The position numbers were made by a program, and so were the translations under genes. DNA of 23,231 nt from JACOND01 sp051011135 (GTDB taxonomy: Bacteria; Bdellovibrionota; Bdellovibrionia; Bdellovibrionales; UBA1609), in the NCBI GenBank assembly GCA_051011135.1, contig JBPCUO010000047.1, positions 1 to 23,231 on the forward strand. Reading direction: 5' to 3'. Positions within the stretch are counted from its first letter, which is position 1; each line of letters opens with the position of its first letter. The notes under the pieces are model-generated. The model was not told the origin of the DNA. It made no database searches and was given only the letters and a program-made list of their open reading frames with translations. This document shows positions 7,311 through 14,652 of this stretch, piece by piece.

Positions 7311-8207
7311 ATGAATCCTCTTAGTTTTATTGTTGGACCTACAGCTGTTGGTAAAACAGAACTGGCTTTTAAAATTGCAAAAAATACCAGAAGTTCCCTG
7401 ATGAATTCCGATAGTATTCAAGCTTATAAAGATTTGAATATCGGATCTTCTAAACCTGATTTTTCTCAACACTTAGATACGGCTTGTTTTCTTTTTGATA
7501 TTTTATCAGCTCCTGAAGTTTGGACAGCTGGGCAATTTAGATCAAAGGCTTTAAAAATTTTAGCTGCAGAAATGCCTAAAAACCCAATGCTCATTGTGGG
7601 AGGGAGTGGTTTTTATATTCAAGCTTTAGAAAAAGGGATGTATGATTTAAAACCTGTTCCTGCCGCTATTGAAAAAGAAATACAGACCTTAAAACAAGAA
7701 AAGGGATTAGAATTTCTTTATCAAGAATTAAAAAAGCAGGATCCAAAGCAGGCTCAAAACATAAGCCCTAATGATGATTATCGTATTTTTCGCGCTCTGT
7801 GTATTATGCGCACAGAAGGTAAAACTCTTTCACAAATTAAAAAAGAATTTATGCCTTTTTCTCTTCCTTGGAAGTATCAAAAAATTGGTTTGAGTATTTC
7901 TAAAGAAGACTTATTGATAAAAGTAAAAAAAAGAACGGAAAAGATGATTCAACAAGGATTGATTGAGGAAATAGCAAGCCTGGTTCAAAAAGGTTTTGAA
8001 GATTGGAAACCTTTACAAAGCGTCGGGTATAAAGAAGGACTTCTTTATATAAAGGGTCAATTATCAAAAGAAGATTTGTTTTCTGAAATTGTCAAAAACA
8101 CAATGTTATTGGCTAAAAAGCAAAAAACTTGGTTTCAAAAAGATAAAAGCATAAAGTGGTTTGATTTTAAAGAGGACTTTTTAAAAATTCAAAATCATCT
8201 TTTCTAG
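7311..8207 (+). CDS. miaA: tRNA dimethylallyltransferase MiaA
   Basis: MiaA transfers a dimethylallyl group to N6 of A37 in tRNAs that read codons starting with U, giving i6A, the substrate of MiaB (encoded at 16426). It has 298 residues. Motifs: the P-loop GPTAVGKT at residues 9-16, NSDSIQAYKDLNIGSSKP (32-49), VGGSGFYIQAL (96-106), NDDYRIFRAL, and VGYKEG followed by LAKKQKTWF near the C-terminus. Several usually conserved positions differ: the HHL/HRL segment before the first D-I pair reads CFL, the GGT motif is GGS, and the TRQLAKRQ motif reads TMLLAKKQ. The fold and P-loop are intact, so it is probably active. The ATG is preceded by no clear ribosome site, and a stop in the same frame sits two codons upstream. 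Confidence 0.95.
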   Translation: MNPLSFIVGPTAVGKTELAFKIAKNTRSSLMNSDSIQAYKDLNIGSSKPDFSQHLDTACFLFDILSAPEVWTAGQFRSKALKILAAEMPKNPMLIVGGSGFYIQALEKGMYDLKPVPAAIEKEIQTLKQEKGLEFLYQELKKQDPKQAQNISPNDDYRIFRALCIMRTEGKTLSQIKKEFMPFSLPWKYQKIGLSISKEDLLIKVKKRTEKMIQQGLIEEIASLVQKGFEDWKPLQSVGYKEGLLYIKGQLSKEDLFSEIVKNTMLLAKKQKTWFQKDKSIKWFDFKEDFLKIQNHLF

Positions 8208-8245
8208 TTGTTTTTATAAATGCTTTCCAGTAAGTTATTTGGATT

Positions 8246-9052
8246 ATGAAAAGCATGACTGGATTTGGTTCTTCATCTATTGGAAATCAAGATTTTAAAA
8301 CCTTTATAAGTGTCAAATCAGTAAACTCTAGATTTATTTCTGTTAAATATTATTTATCGTCTTATTACTCTTCTTTAGAATCAGAGTTTCGTAAAGAAAT
8401 TTCTAAAAAATGTTCTAGAGGGCATTTTTTTATTTCTGTGAATAGAGTTCCAGAAAACCCTTCTTCTACTTTTGTTTTAAAAACAAATAAAGAACAAGCT
8501 AAAAAATGGAAAGATATTTATGAAAAATTATCAAAAGATTTAAAAATTAAAAACAATTTAAGCACTAATGATCTGGCTCATAAAACAGGTGTTATTACTG
8601 TTGTTGAAAAGCAAATCAGCTTAAGTCAGTTAGAAAAAGTTAAAGTTAATAGGGCTTTTCAAAAAGCTCTTAACTCTTGCTTAAAAGAAAGAAGTCGAGA
8701 AGGGGCGGCTTTAAAACAAGATATTATGAATTATGTAAAAACGATTCATTTCTATCTGAAAAAAATACAAAAAATATCCAAGCAAAAAGAAAAAAAACAA
8801 GCAGATTTAGATTCCGATCAAAACAGTATTGATGAAGAGATCACTCGGCTATTAGAGCATTTAAAACATTTTAAAGTAATCGTAGAGAGCACACAGTCTC
8901 ATGGAAAAAAAATGGATTTTTATGTTCAAGAGATGTTAAGAGAGGTTAATACCATAGGAGCTAAATCTCAAACCCCTTCTTTAACAAAGCATGTTGTTGA
9001 AATTAAATTTACTTTAGAAAAAATCAAAGAACAGGTTCAAAATATTGAATAA
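8246..9052 (+). CDS. yicC: YicC/YloC-family endoribonuclease
   Basis: Members of this family are endoribonucleases linked to RNA turnover and stress responses. Both family ends are present in 268 residues: the N-terminus MKSMTGFGSS followed by VKSVNSRFISVK, and the C-terminal DUF1732-type block GKKMDFYVQEMLREVNTIGAKS ending in KEQVQNIE. The middle is a lysine-rich helical stretch that is probably coiled coil. The ATG at 8246 is supported because the family starts within a few residues of SMTGFG; the ribosome site is weak. The gene overlaps gmk by 8 bases. The yicC-gmk-rpoZ order is common in bacteria. Confidence 0.93.
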   Translation: MKSMTGFGSSSIGNQDFKTFISVKSVNSRFISVKYYLSSYYSSLESEFRKEISKKCSRGHFFISVNRVPENPSSTFVLKTNKEQAKKWKDIYEKLSKDLKIKNNLSTNDLAHKTGVITVVEKQISLSQLEKVKVNRAFQKALNSCLKERSREGAALKQDIMNYVKTIHFYLKKIQKISKQKEKKQADLDSDQNSIDEEITRLLEHLKHFKVIVESTQSHGKKMDFYVQEMLREVNTIGAKSQTPSLTKHVVEIKFTLEKIKEQVQNIE

Positions 9053-9620
9053 GTCAGAAAATCGAGGCTCCTTTGTGGTTCTCTCTGGTCCAAGCGGTGT
9101 TGGGAAAACTTTATTCGTAAAAAGAGCTCTCAAAGAATACCCTCAATTCAAAAATACGGTGACTTATACAACACGAGCCCCTAGGGAAGGTGAAAAACCG
9201 GGGGAGTATTATTATTTTGTTGATTCCAAACAATTTGAAAAGTTTATCAAAGAGGGGAAATTTGTAGAATTTGCTGAGGTTCATGGAGAGTTGTATGGAA
9301 CTTCTCATGATGAGGTCTGTAGGATTTGGAAAGAAAAAAAAACTATTATCAAGGATCTAGACATTCAAGGCGCTGAATCCATTAAAAAAAGTTATCCTCA
9401 ATCTTTGACCCTATTTATTTATCCTCCTAATATGGAGGTTTTAAAAGAAAGACTTGAGAAAAGAGGAGTCCAAGACACTAATAATTTAGAAAAAAGGCTT
9501 GTTTCTGCCCGAAAAGAGATTGCTAAAGGAAGGCTTTATGATTTTAAAATTGTAAATGATAATTTTGAAGAAGCTTGGCAAGAGTTTAAGAAAATTATTG
9601 AAAAGTCTAATGTTTTATAA
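9045..9620 (+). CDS. gmk: Guanylate kinase
   Basis: It phosphorylates GMP to GDP with ATP, the step after GuaA in guanine nucleotide supply. It has 191 residues, with the P-loop GPSGVGKT at 15-22, the GMP-binding YTTRAPREGE at 41-50 and EVHGELYGTS at 78-87, and the DLDIQGA motif at 104-110. The lid region and the terminal VNDNFEEAW segment are also typical. The only start upstream of the P-loop is TTG at 9045, inside the last codons of yicC. It lacks a strong ribosome site, so translation is probably coupled to yicC by the 8-base overlap. Confidence 0.96.
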   Translation: MNKSENRGSFVVLSGPSGVGKTLFVKRALKEYPQFKNTVTYTTRAPREGEKPGEYYYFVDSKQFEKFIKEGKFVEFAEVHGELYGTSHDEVCRIWKEKKTIIKDLDIQGAESIKKSYPQSLTLFIYPPNMEVLKERLEKRGVQDTNNLEKRLVSARKEIAKGRLYDFKIVNDNFEEAWQEFKKIIEKSNVL

Positions 9621-9646
9621 TAAAAAACTTCTATAAGGGGTAAAAA

Positions 9647-9856
9647 ATGGCTCGTGTTACTGTTGAAGATTGTTTAGAAAAAGTTCCTAATAGATTTGAA
9701 TTAGCGGTTTTAGTTTCTAAGAGAGTTAAGCAACTTTTAAGAGGATCTAGATGCCTGGTTTCTCCCAGAAATAAACCTGTTGTTAATGCTCTTAGAGAAG
9801 TTGCTGCTGGCAAAGTTTATTTTAATTACAATAGTAGCATCAATTCTGAACAATAA
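9647..9856 (+). CDS. rpoZ: DNA-directed RNA polymerase subunit omega
   Basis: Omega helps RNA polymerase assemble around beta-prime and, in proteobacteria, forms part of a ppGpp site. The 69-residue protein starts MARVTVEDCLEKVPNRFELA, a clear omega N-terminus (ARVTVEDCL, NRFELV in relatives), and continues with the KRVKQLLRG and NKPVVNALREVAAGKV helices. The start has an AGGGG ribosome site about 7 bases upstream. It follows gmk by 26 bases, the usual gmk-rpoZ pairing. No spoT/rel gene follows here, as it does in enterobacteria; folE2 comes next. Confidence 0.95.
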   Translation: MARVTVEDCLEKVPNRFELAVLVSKRVKQLLRGSRCLVSPRNKPVVNALREVAAGKVYFNYNSSINSEQ

Positions 9857-9887
9857 ATTTTACTGATAAGAATTAGAAAGGTTTTTT

Positions 9888-10808
9888 GTGTCTTTATCTT
9901 ATGATGCTCCCGATATTGCTAAAGGAAAGTCGCTGGCAAAATTACCGATTGATCTTGTGGGCATTCAAGGTTTACAAATTCCCATTCAATTAAGTTCTCG
10001 ATTTACAAGCCCTTCTCGCTTATCTGTTTTTGTGTCTTTAGATAAATCAGAAATTAAAGGTATTCATATGTCTCGTATGTACCTTGCTATTGATAAACAT
10101 TTTTCTAATAAAATTTTTAAAATTTCAGATTTAAAAAAACTTTTAAAAAATATTGTCAAAGATCAAAAAGGGCTGTCTTCATCTTCTCGTGTTGAAATTC
10201 ATCTGGATTGGCCTGTAAAAAGAAAAGCTTTAAAAAGTTCTATTTGGGGTTGGAGAGTTTATCCTTGTTTTATTCAAGCAAATTATTTTGAGAAAAAAAA
10301 GAATTTTGAATTTATTATAGGAGCCAGCGTTAGCTATTCTTCCACTTGCCCTTGTTCTGCTTCTTTATCTCGTGAGATTATTAAAAAAGAATTTTTTCGT
10401 AAATTTCCTAAAAAACTTCAGAGAGAAAAAGTCATGGAATGGTTTGAAAGTAAAGAATCATTAGTAGCAACACCTCATGCTCAAAAAAGTTTCATAGATT
10501 TTAAATTCAAAATCAAAGAGGAAAAAGTGTCGCAATTTTCTGTTTTAAAATGCATAGATAAAATCGAGAAGATATTAGGAACTCCTGTTCAAACTGCTGT
10601 TAAAAGAGAAGATGAAGCTGAGTTCGCTAAGTTAAATGCAAAAAATTTAATGTTTTGCGAAGATGCTGTACGCAAAGTCGCTCATTACTTTAAAAATGAA
10701 AAAGCTATTTTAGATTATAAACTGAAAGTGAATCATAATGAAAGCTTACATCCTTTTGCAGTGGAAAGCCATATTGTTAAAGGCCTTAAAAATGGCTGGA
10801 GAGCTTGA
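9888..10808 (+). CDS. folE2: GTP cyclohydrolase FolE2 (type IB)
   Basis: It converts GTP to 7,8-dihydroneopterin triphosphate, the first step toward folate, and in many bacteria toward queuosine. It has 306 residues. The family motifs are IHMSRMY (59-65), STCPCSA (152-158) with the active-site cysteine C154 or C156, ATPHAQKS (194-201, with H196 as the likely metal ligand), and the C-terminal NHESLHPF-type segment (NHNESLHPFAV). The roughly 40-residue spacing between CPCS and PHAQ is that of the longer proteobacterial FolE2. The start is GTG 9888, with GAAAGG ending about 7 bases upstream. I see no folE (type IA) in the window. Its stop codon abuts the uvrA start in the same frame. Confidence 0.94.
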   Translation: MSLSYDAPDIAKGKSLAKLPIDLVGIQGLQIPIQLSSRFTSPSRLSVFVSLDKSEIKGIHMSRMYLAIDKHFSNKIFKISDLKKLLKNIVKDQKGLSSSSRVEIHLDWPVKRKALKSSIWGWRVYPCFIQANYFEKKKNFEFIIGASVSYSSTCPCSASLSREIIKKEFFRKFPKKLQREKVMEWFESKESLVATPHAQKSFIDFKFKIKEEKVSQFSVLKCIDKIEKILGTPVQTAVKREDEAEFAKLNAKNLMFCEDAVRKVAHYFKNEKAILDYKLKVNHNESLHPFAVESHIVKGLKNGWRA

Positions 10809-13367
10809 TTGCTTTCTGTTGATAAAAATAAAAATTTTTCAAAAGACGGTATTTATATTCTAGGTGCTAGAGAGCATAATTTAAAAAATATTAATATTTT
10901 TATACCTAGAAATAAAATCACAGTTATCACAGGTTTAAGCGGAAGTGGAAAATCCAGTCTCGCTTTTGATACCGTTTATGGAGAGGGGCAGCGTCGTTAT
11001 TTAGAAAGCGTATCTGTGTATGCAAGACATTTTATAGATCAAATGAAAAAACCTGAAGTTGATTTTATTTATGGTTTATCTCCTTCGATTGCTATTCATC
11101 AAAAAACAGTGAGCCATAATCCTCGTTCTACTGTAGGAACAGCAACAGAGATATACAGTTATTTAAGGCTCCTTTATTCTCATTTAGGGGAGGTGTTTTG
11201 CCCTAAGCATGAAGTCTCTTTAAAATCCCAAACCGTTGAAGAGATTGTGGCAGATATAGAATCTTGTTTTAAGGATCAAGTGGTTTCTCTATTAAGTCCT
11301 GTGGCTAGAGGTAAAAAGGGAGAGTTTGTTAAAGAGATGAACTACTGTTTATCTATAGGTTTTGATAGAGCTCGAATTAATGGGGAATGGGTGGACTTAG
11401 GTCAGTTTCGTAAACTCTCTAAAAGAAAAGATCATTATATTGATATTTTGTTGGATAAATTAACCATTCATAAAAAAAATCAAGATCGAATTTATAAATC
11501 GGTTCAGGTTGCTCTTTCTTTAAGTGATGGTTATATTAAAATTGAAAAAGGCAAAAATGAAAAAAGTTATTCGCAACATTTTTCTTGCCCTCTTTGTGAT
11601 TATAATTTTATAGATATCGATCCCAAGTTATTTAGTTTTAATAGCCCTATGGGAGCTTGCCCTTCTTGTAATGGAACAGGCTTGGTCGATTCTGAAGATA
11701 ACGAAGATGAAGAGGGAGATGATTTTGAAAATCCCTATTGCCTTGAGTGCGAAGGCCGTAGAATTCGAAAAGAAGCTCTTAATGTTAAAGTGGCTGGCCA
11801 ATCTATTTCAGATTTAAGTCGCCTATCTTGTGCGGATCTTTTAAAGTTTATAAAAAAATTAAAGTTTAAAGGTTCTAAAAAAATCATTGCAGATAAAATT
11901 ATAGAGAAAATTTTATTTCATCTTTCTTTTTTAAATGAGCTCAGTTTAGATTATTTGAGCTTGGATAGATCTCTTTCCAGTTTATCAGGAGGGGAGGCTC
12001 AAAGAGTTCGATTAGTGTCTCAACTTTCATCTCCTGTGATTGGAGTTTTATATGTTTTAGATGAACCAAGCATAGGCCTCCACTCTAAAGATCATAATAA
12101 AATTCTAAAAGTTTTAAAGCGCATTTGTGATCGAGGTAATACGATTGTTATGGTCGAGCATGATGAAGAAAGTATTTGTTTTGCAGATAAAATTATAGAT
12201 TTAGGACCGGGAGCTGGTACCCATGGAGGTCATCTTATTGCAGAAGGGACTCTTGGGGAAATAAAGAAAAATAAAAAAAGTTTAACAGGATCTTATTTGT
12301 CGGGTAAAAAAAAGATAGATGTTAATGCTGCTTCTTTTAAAGATTCAAGTTCTAAAGATCCAAAACAATATTTAGAATTTAAAAAATTAAATAAAAACAA
12401 TTTAAAAAATATTGATGTCAAACTGCCTTTGGATTGTTTGATAGGAGTGAGTGGCGTTTCAGGCTCTGGAAAAAGCACTTTAGTTAATGAGATTATTTAT
12501 CCATGCTTGTCCAACAATATAGAAGGTTATGAAATTTCAAAAGATTTATGCGACAAAGCACAAGGCTTAGATAGGATTAAAAAAGTGATTCAAATCAATC
12601 AAAAACCTATAGGCCGAACTCCTCGCTCTAATCCTGTAACTTATATTGGTGTTTTTTCTATTATAAGAAATTTATTTTCTCAACTTCCTGAATCTCGTTT
12701 AAGAGGATACACGCCTAATTATTTTAGTTTTAATGTCAAAGGAGGTCGTTGTGAAAATTGCATGGGAGCAGGTTCTGTTAAATTAGAGATGAGATTTCTG
12801 GCAGATGTCTATACTCCTTGTGAAGTTTGTCAGCAAAAAAGATATTACCCTGAGATTTTAAATATAACTTATAAAGGGAAAAACATTTCGGATGTGCTCA
12901 ATATGACAGTTTCAGAATCGGTAGATTTTTTTAAAAATCATAAATACATACACCATAAGTTAAAATTTTTAAAAGATGTGGGATTAGGTTATTTAACTTT
13001 AGGGCAAAGTTCTACAACCTTATCAGGAGGAGAAGCTCAAAGAGTTAAACTTTCTAGAGAGCTCTCAAAAAAAACAAAAGACCATACTTTTTATATTTTA
13101 GATGAGCCAACAACAGGCCTTCATTTTGAAGATGTTGATAGGCTTATCAAACTTCTTCATCAATTGGTTCATCAAAACAATACCGTTTTAGTCATTGAAC
13201 ATCATTTAGATGTTTTAAAATCTTGTGATCATCTTGTGGATTTAGGCCCTGAAGGAGGTCAAAAAGGTGGAACGATTGTCGCACAAGGAAACCCTATGAA
13301 AGTTTCAAAAAGCAAAAAAAGTTATACAGGTTTTTACTTAAATAACAAATTAAAAAAATCACTTTAG
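10809..13367 (+). CDS. uvrA: Excinuclease ABC subunit A (UvrA), short form
   Basis: UvrA is the damage-sensing ATPase that loads UvrB in nucleotide excision repair. At 852 residues it is nearly 90 shorter than E. coli UvrA (940). Both ATPase modules are complete: Walker A GLSGSGKS (42-49) and GVSGSGKS (549-556), signatures LSGGEAQR (392-399 and 738-745), and Walker B VLDEPSIGLH and ILDEPTTGLH. Zinc cysteines are at C260/C263 with C284/C287 and at C648/C651 with C671/C674. The UvrB-binding region (about 130-250) is present. Between C287 and CLECEG (from C311), where E. coli has about 120 residues of insertion domain, there are only about 23, mostly acidic. Start TTG 10809 has GGAGAG 5 bases upstream and directly follows the folE2 stop. 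The 3' end overlaps the convergent thiolase gene by 4 bases. Confidence 0.97.
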   Translation: MLSVDKNKNFSKDGIYILGAREHNLKNINIFIPRNKITVITGLSGSGKSSLAFDTVYGEGQRRYLESVSVYARHFIDQMKKPEVDFIYGLSPSIAIHQKTVSHNPRSTVGTATEIYSYLRLLYSHLGEVFCPKHEVSLKSQTVEEIVADIESCFKDQVVSLLSPVARGKKGEFVKEMNYCLSIGFDRARINGEWVDLGQFRKLSKRKDHYIDILLDKLTIHKKNQDRIYKSVQVALSLSDGYIKIEKGKNEKSYSQHFSCPLCDYNFIDIDPKLFSFNSPMGACPSCNGTGLVDSEDNEDEEGDDFENPYCLECEGRRIRKEALNVKVAGQSISDLSRLSCADLLKFIKKLKFKGSKKIIADKIIEKILFHLSFLNELSLDYLSLDRSLSSLSGGEAQRVRLVSQLSSPVIGVLYVLDEPSIGLHSKDHNKILKVLKRICDRGNTIVMVEHDEESICFADKIIDLGPGAGTHGGHLIAEGTLGEIKKNKKSLTGSYLSGKKKIDVNAASFKDSSSKDPKQYLEFKKLNKNNLKNIDVKLPLDCLIGVSGVSGSGKSTLVNEIIYPCLSNNIEGYEISKDLCDKAQGLDRIKKVIQINQKPIGRTPRSNPVTYIGVFSIIRNLFSQLPESRLRGYTPNYFSFNVKGGRCENCMGAGSVKLEMRFLADVYTPCEVCQQKRYYPEILNITYKGKNISDVLNMTVSESVDFFKNHKYIHHKLKFLKDVGLGYLTLGQSSTTLSGGEAQRVKLSRELSKKTKDHTFYILDEPTTGLHFEDVDRLIKLLHQLVHQNNTVLVIEHHLDVLKSCDHLVDLGPEGGQKGGTIVAQGNPMKVSKSKKSYTGFYLNNKLKKSL

Positions 13368-14530
13368 CAAGTTTCTATAATAAGGCTGAGAGCTTCTCCG
13401 CCACCTAAACAGATAGAAGCCGCTCCTCTTTTTTTATGATGTGTTTTTAAAGCATGAACTAAGCTTGTTAAAATACGAGCTCCACTGGCGCCTATAGGAT
13501 GACCTAAAGCAACAGCTCCTCCATGAACATTAAGGCAAGCTTCTGGTATAGAAAGTTCTTTAGCAACAGCCATAGCAACAGCGCTAAAGGCCTCATTCAC
13601 TTCAAACAAATCAATATCGTCAATTTTGAGATGAGCTTGAGTCAGAGCTTTTTTAAGAGATTCAATAGGAGCTGTTGTGAACCACAGAGGATCTTGAGCA
13701 AAAGTGCTTTGAGTAAGGATTCGCGCTAAAGGCTTTAAATTGTGTTTTTTAACAGCCTCTTCACTTGCTAAAAGACAAAAAGCAGCACCATCATTAATTT
13801 TGCTAGCATTAGCAGCGGTAATTGTTCCTTGTTTTTTAAAGACAGTGGGAAGTGTTGGTATTTTTTCAAATCGAATACGACCAGGCTCTTCATCTTTTTC
13901 AATAATTTTTGTTTCTTTTTTATTTTTAATAGTGACGGGAACAATTTCATTTTTAAACCAAGATTCTTTTTGAGCTTTTTGGGCTTTTTCATAACTTTTT
14001 TTCGCAAATTCATCTTGTTCTTCACGACTGAATTTATATTTTTCAGCACACATTTCTCCCATCACTCCCATATGTTGATTATCATAGGGATTGAGGAGTC
14101 CATCTTCTAAAATGCTATCTTTTAAAATAACATCTCCTAAACGAAAACCAGATCGAGAATTTAAAACAAGATGAGGAGATAAGCTCATCGATTCTTGACC
14201 ACCAGCTATGACGATATGAGATCTTTTTAAAGCAATAGAATCGCAAGCCATCATAATAGCTTTTAAACCAGATCCACAAACTTTATTGATAGTAAGACAA
14301 GGAGTAGAGGAAGATAAACCTCCTTTTAAGGCTGTTTGTCGAGCAGGGGCTTGTTTAGATCCTGCTGTTAAAACCTGCCCTACAAGGCATTCTTGAATTT
14401 CTTCTACAGGGATTTTGGTTTCCTGCAAGATATTTCGAACAACAATAGCGCCTAACTCTGGAGCAGAAAGGCTCGATAATCCCCCTTGAAATTGACCAAT
14501 CGCTGTTCTTTGAGCTGCAATGATATAAAT
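13364..14530 (-). CDS. Acetyl-CoA C-acetyltransferase (thiolase), apparently starting at ATT
   Basis: Predicted to condense two acetyl-CoA to acetoacetyl-CoA, or to cleave acetoacetyl-CoA. Conserved blocks: KVCGSGLKA (nucleophile C85), VNEAFSAVA, GGAVALGHPIGASG (H344) and CLGGGEA (C374). The first conventional start (TTG at 14428) would drop about 34 conserved residues. The frame stays open upstream and encodes YIIAAQRTAIGQFQGGL, the standard thiolase N-terminus. ATT at 14528-14530, 5 bases after AAGGAGG, gives 388 residues. C85, H344 and C374 are then each 4 below C89, H348 and C378 of the Zoogloea ramigera enzyme, whose length is 392. No ATG, GTG, TTG or CTG lies in frame between the upstream stop and this point. 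It is the only minus-strand gene, with its own likely promoter. Ketothiolase (FadA-type) activity is possible instead. Confidence 0.94.
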   Translation of the reverse strand: MYIIAAQRTAIGQFQGGLSSLSAPELGAIVVRNILQETKIPVEEIQECLVGQVLTAGSKQAPARQTALKGGLSSSTPCLTINKVCGSGLKAIMMACDSIALKRSHIVIAGGQESMSLSPHLVLNSRSGFRLGDVILKDSILEDGLLNPYDNQHMGVMGEMCAEKYKFSREEQDEFAKKSYEKAQKAQKESWFKNEIVPVTIKNKKETKIIEKDEEPGRIRFEKIPTLPTVFKKQGTITAANASKINDGAAFCLLASEEAVKKHNLKPLARILTQSTFAQDPLWFTTAPIESLKKALTQAHLKIDDIDLFEVNEAFSAVAMAVAKELSIPEACLNVHGGAVALGHPIGASGARILTSLVHALKTHHKKRGAASICLGGGEALSLIIETC

Positions 14531-14535
14531 AAAAG

Positions 14536-14542
14536 CCTCCTT
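14536..14542 (-). promoter_or_regulatory. Strong Shine-Dalgarno AAGGAGG before the thiolase ATT start
   Basis: Read on the minus strand, AAGGAGG is followed by five bases and then ATT. It is one of the two strongest anti-16S matches in the window, and no conventional initiation codon lies at a usable distance in frame. Confidence 0.75.
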
Positions 14543-14557
14543 CTTTGAATCTCTAGG

Positions 14558-14586
14558 ATTTTAACCAGAAAAGGTGTATTTTGCAA
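14558..14586 (-). promoter_or_regulatory. Likely sigma70-type promoter of the thiolase gene
   Basis: On the minus strand TTGCAA (14586-14581, four of six to TTGACA) is followed after exactly 17 bases by TAAAAT (14563-14558, five of six to TATAAT). Transcription would start near 14551, leaving a leader of about 20 bases that includes the AAGGAGG site. Its place between divergent genes supports it. No comparably clear promoter is seen for the + strand gene at 14653; TTGATT at 14602 with TTTAAT at 14623 has a spacer of only 15. Confidence 0.5.
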
Positions 14587-14652
14587 AGTACAAAAATAAC
14601 CTTGATTTTAGGGGAATGTAAATTTAATTTGATGAGAAAAAGCGGGGATTAG

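Noticed and set aside
13364..13367. A bidirectional terminator between uvrA and the convergent thiolase gene.
   Set aside because: The two stop codons overlap by 4 bases and no hairpin with a T-run is visible on either side.
13523..14110. Several + strand open frames opposite the thiolase gene, and a minus-strand frame rich in Lys at 13768-14049.
   Set aside because: They lie within a well-supported thiolase coding region, have low-complexity products and no family motifs.
14428..14428. TTG at 14428 (-) as the start of the thiolase gene.
   Set aside because: It would remove the conserved N-terminal strand and the RTAIG motif, leaving 354 residues instead of the family's roughly 390.
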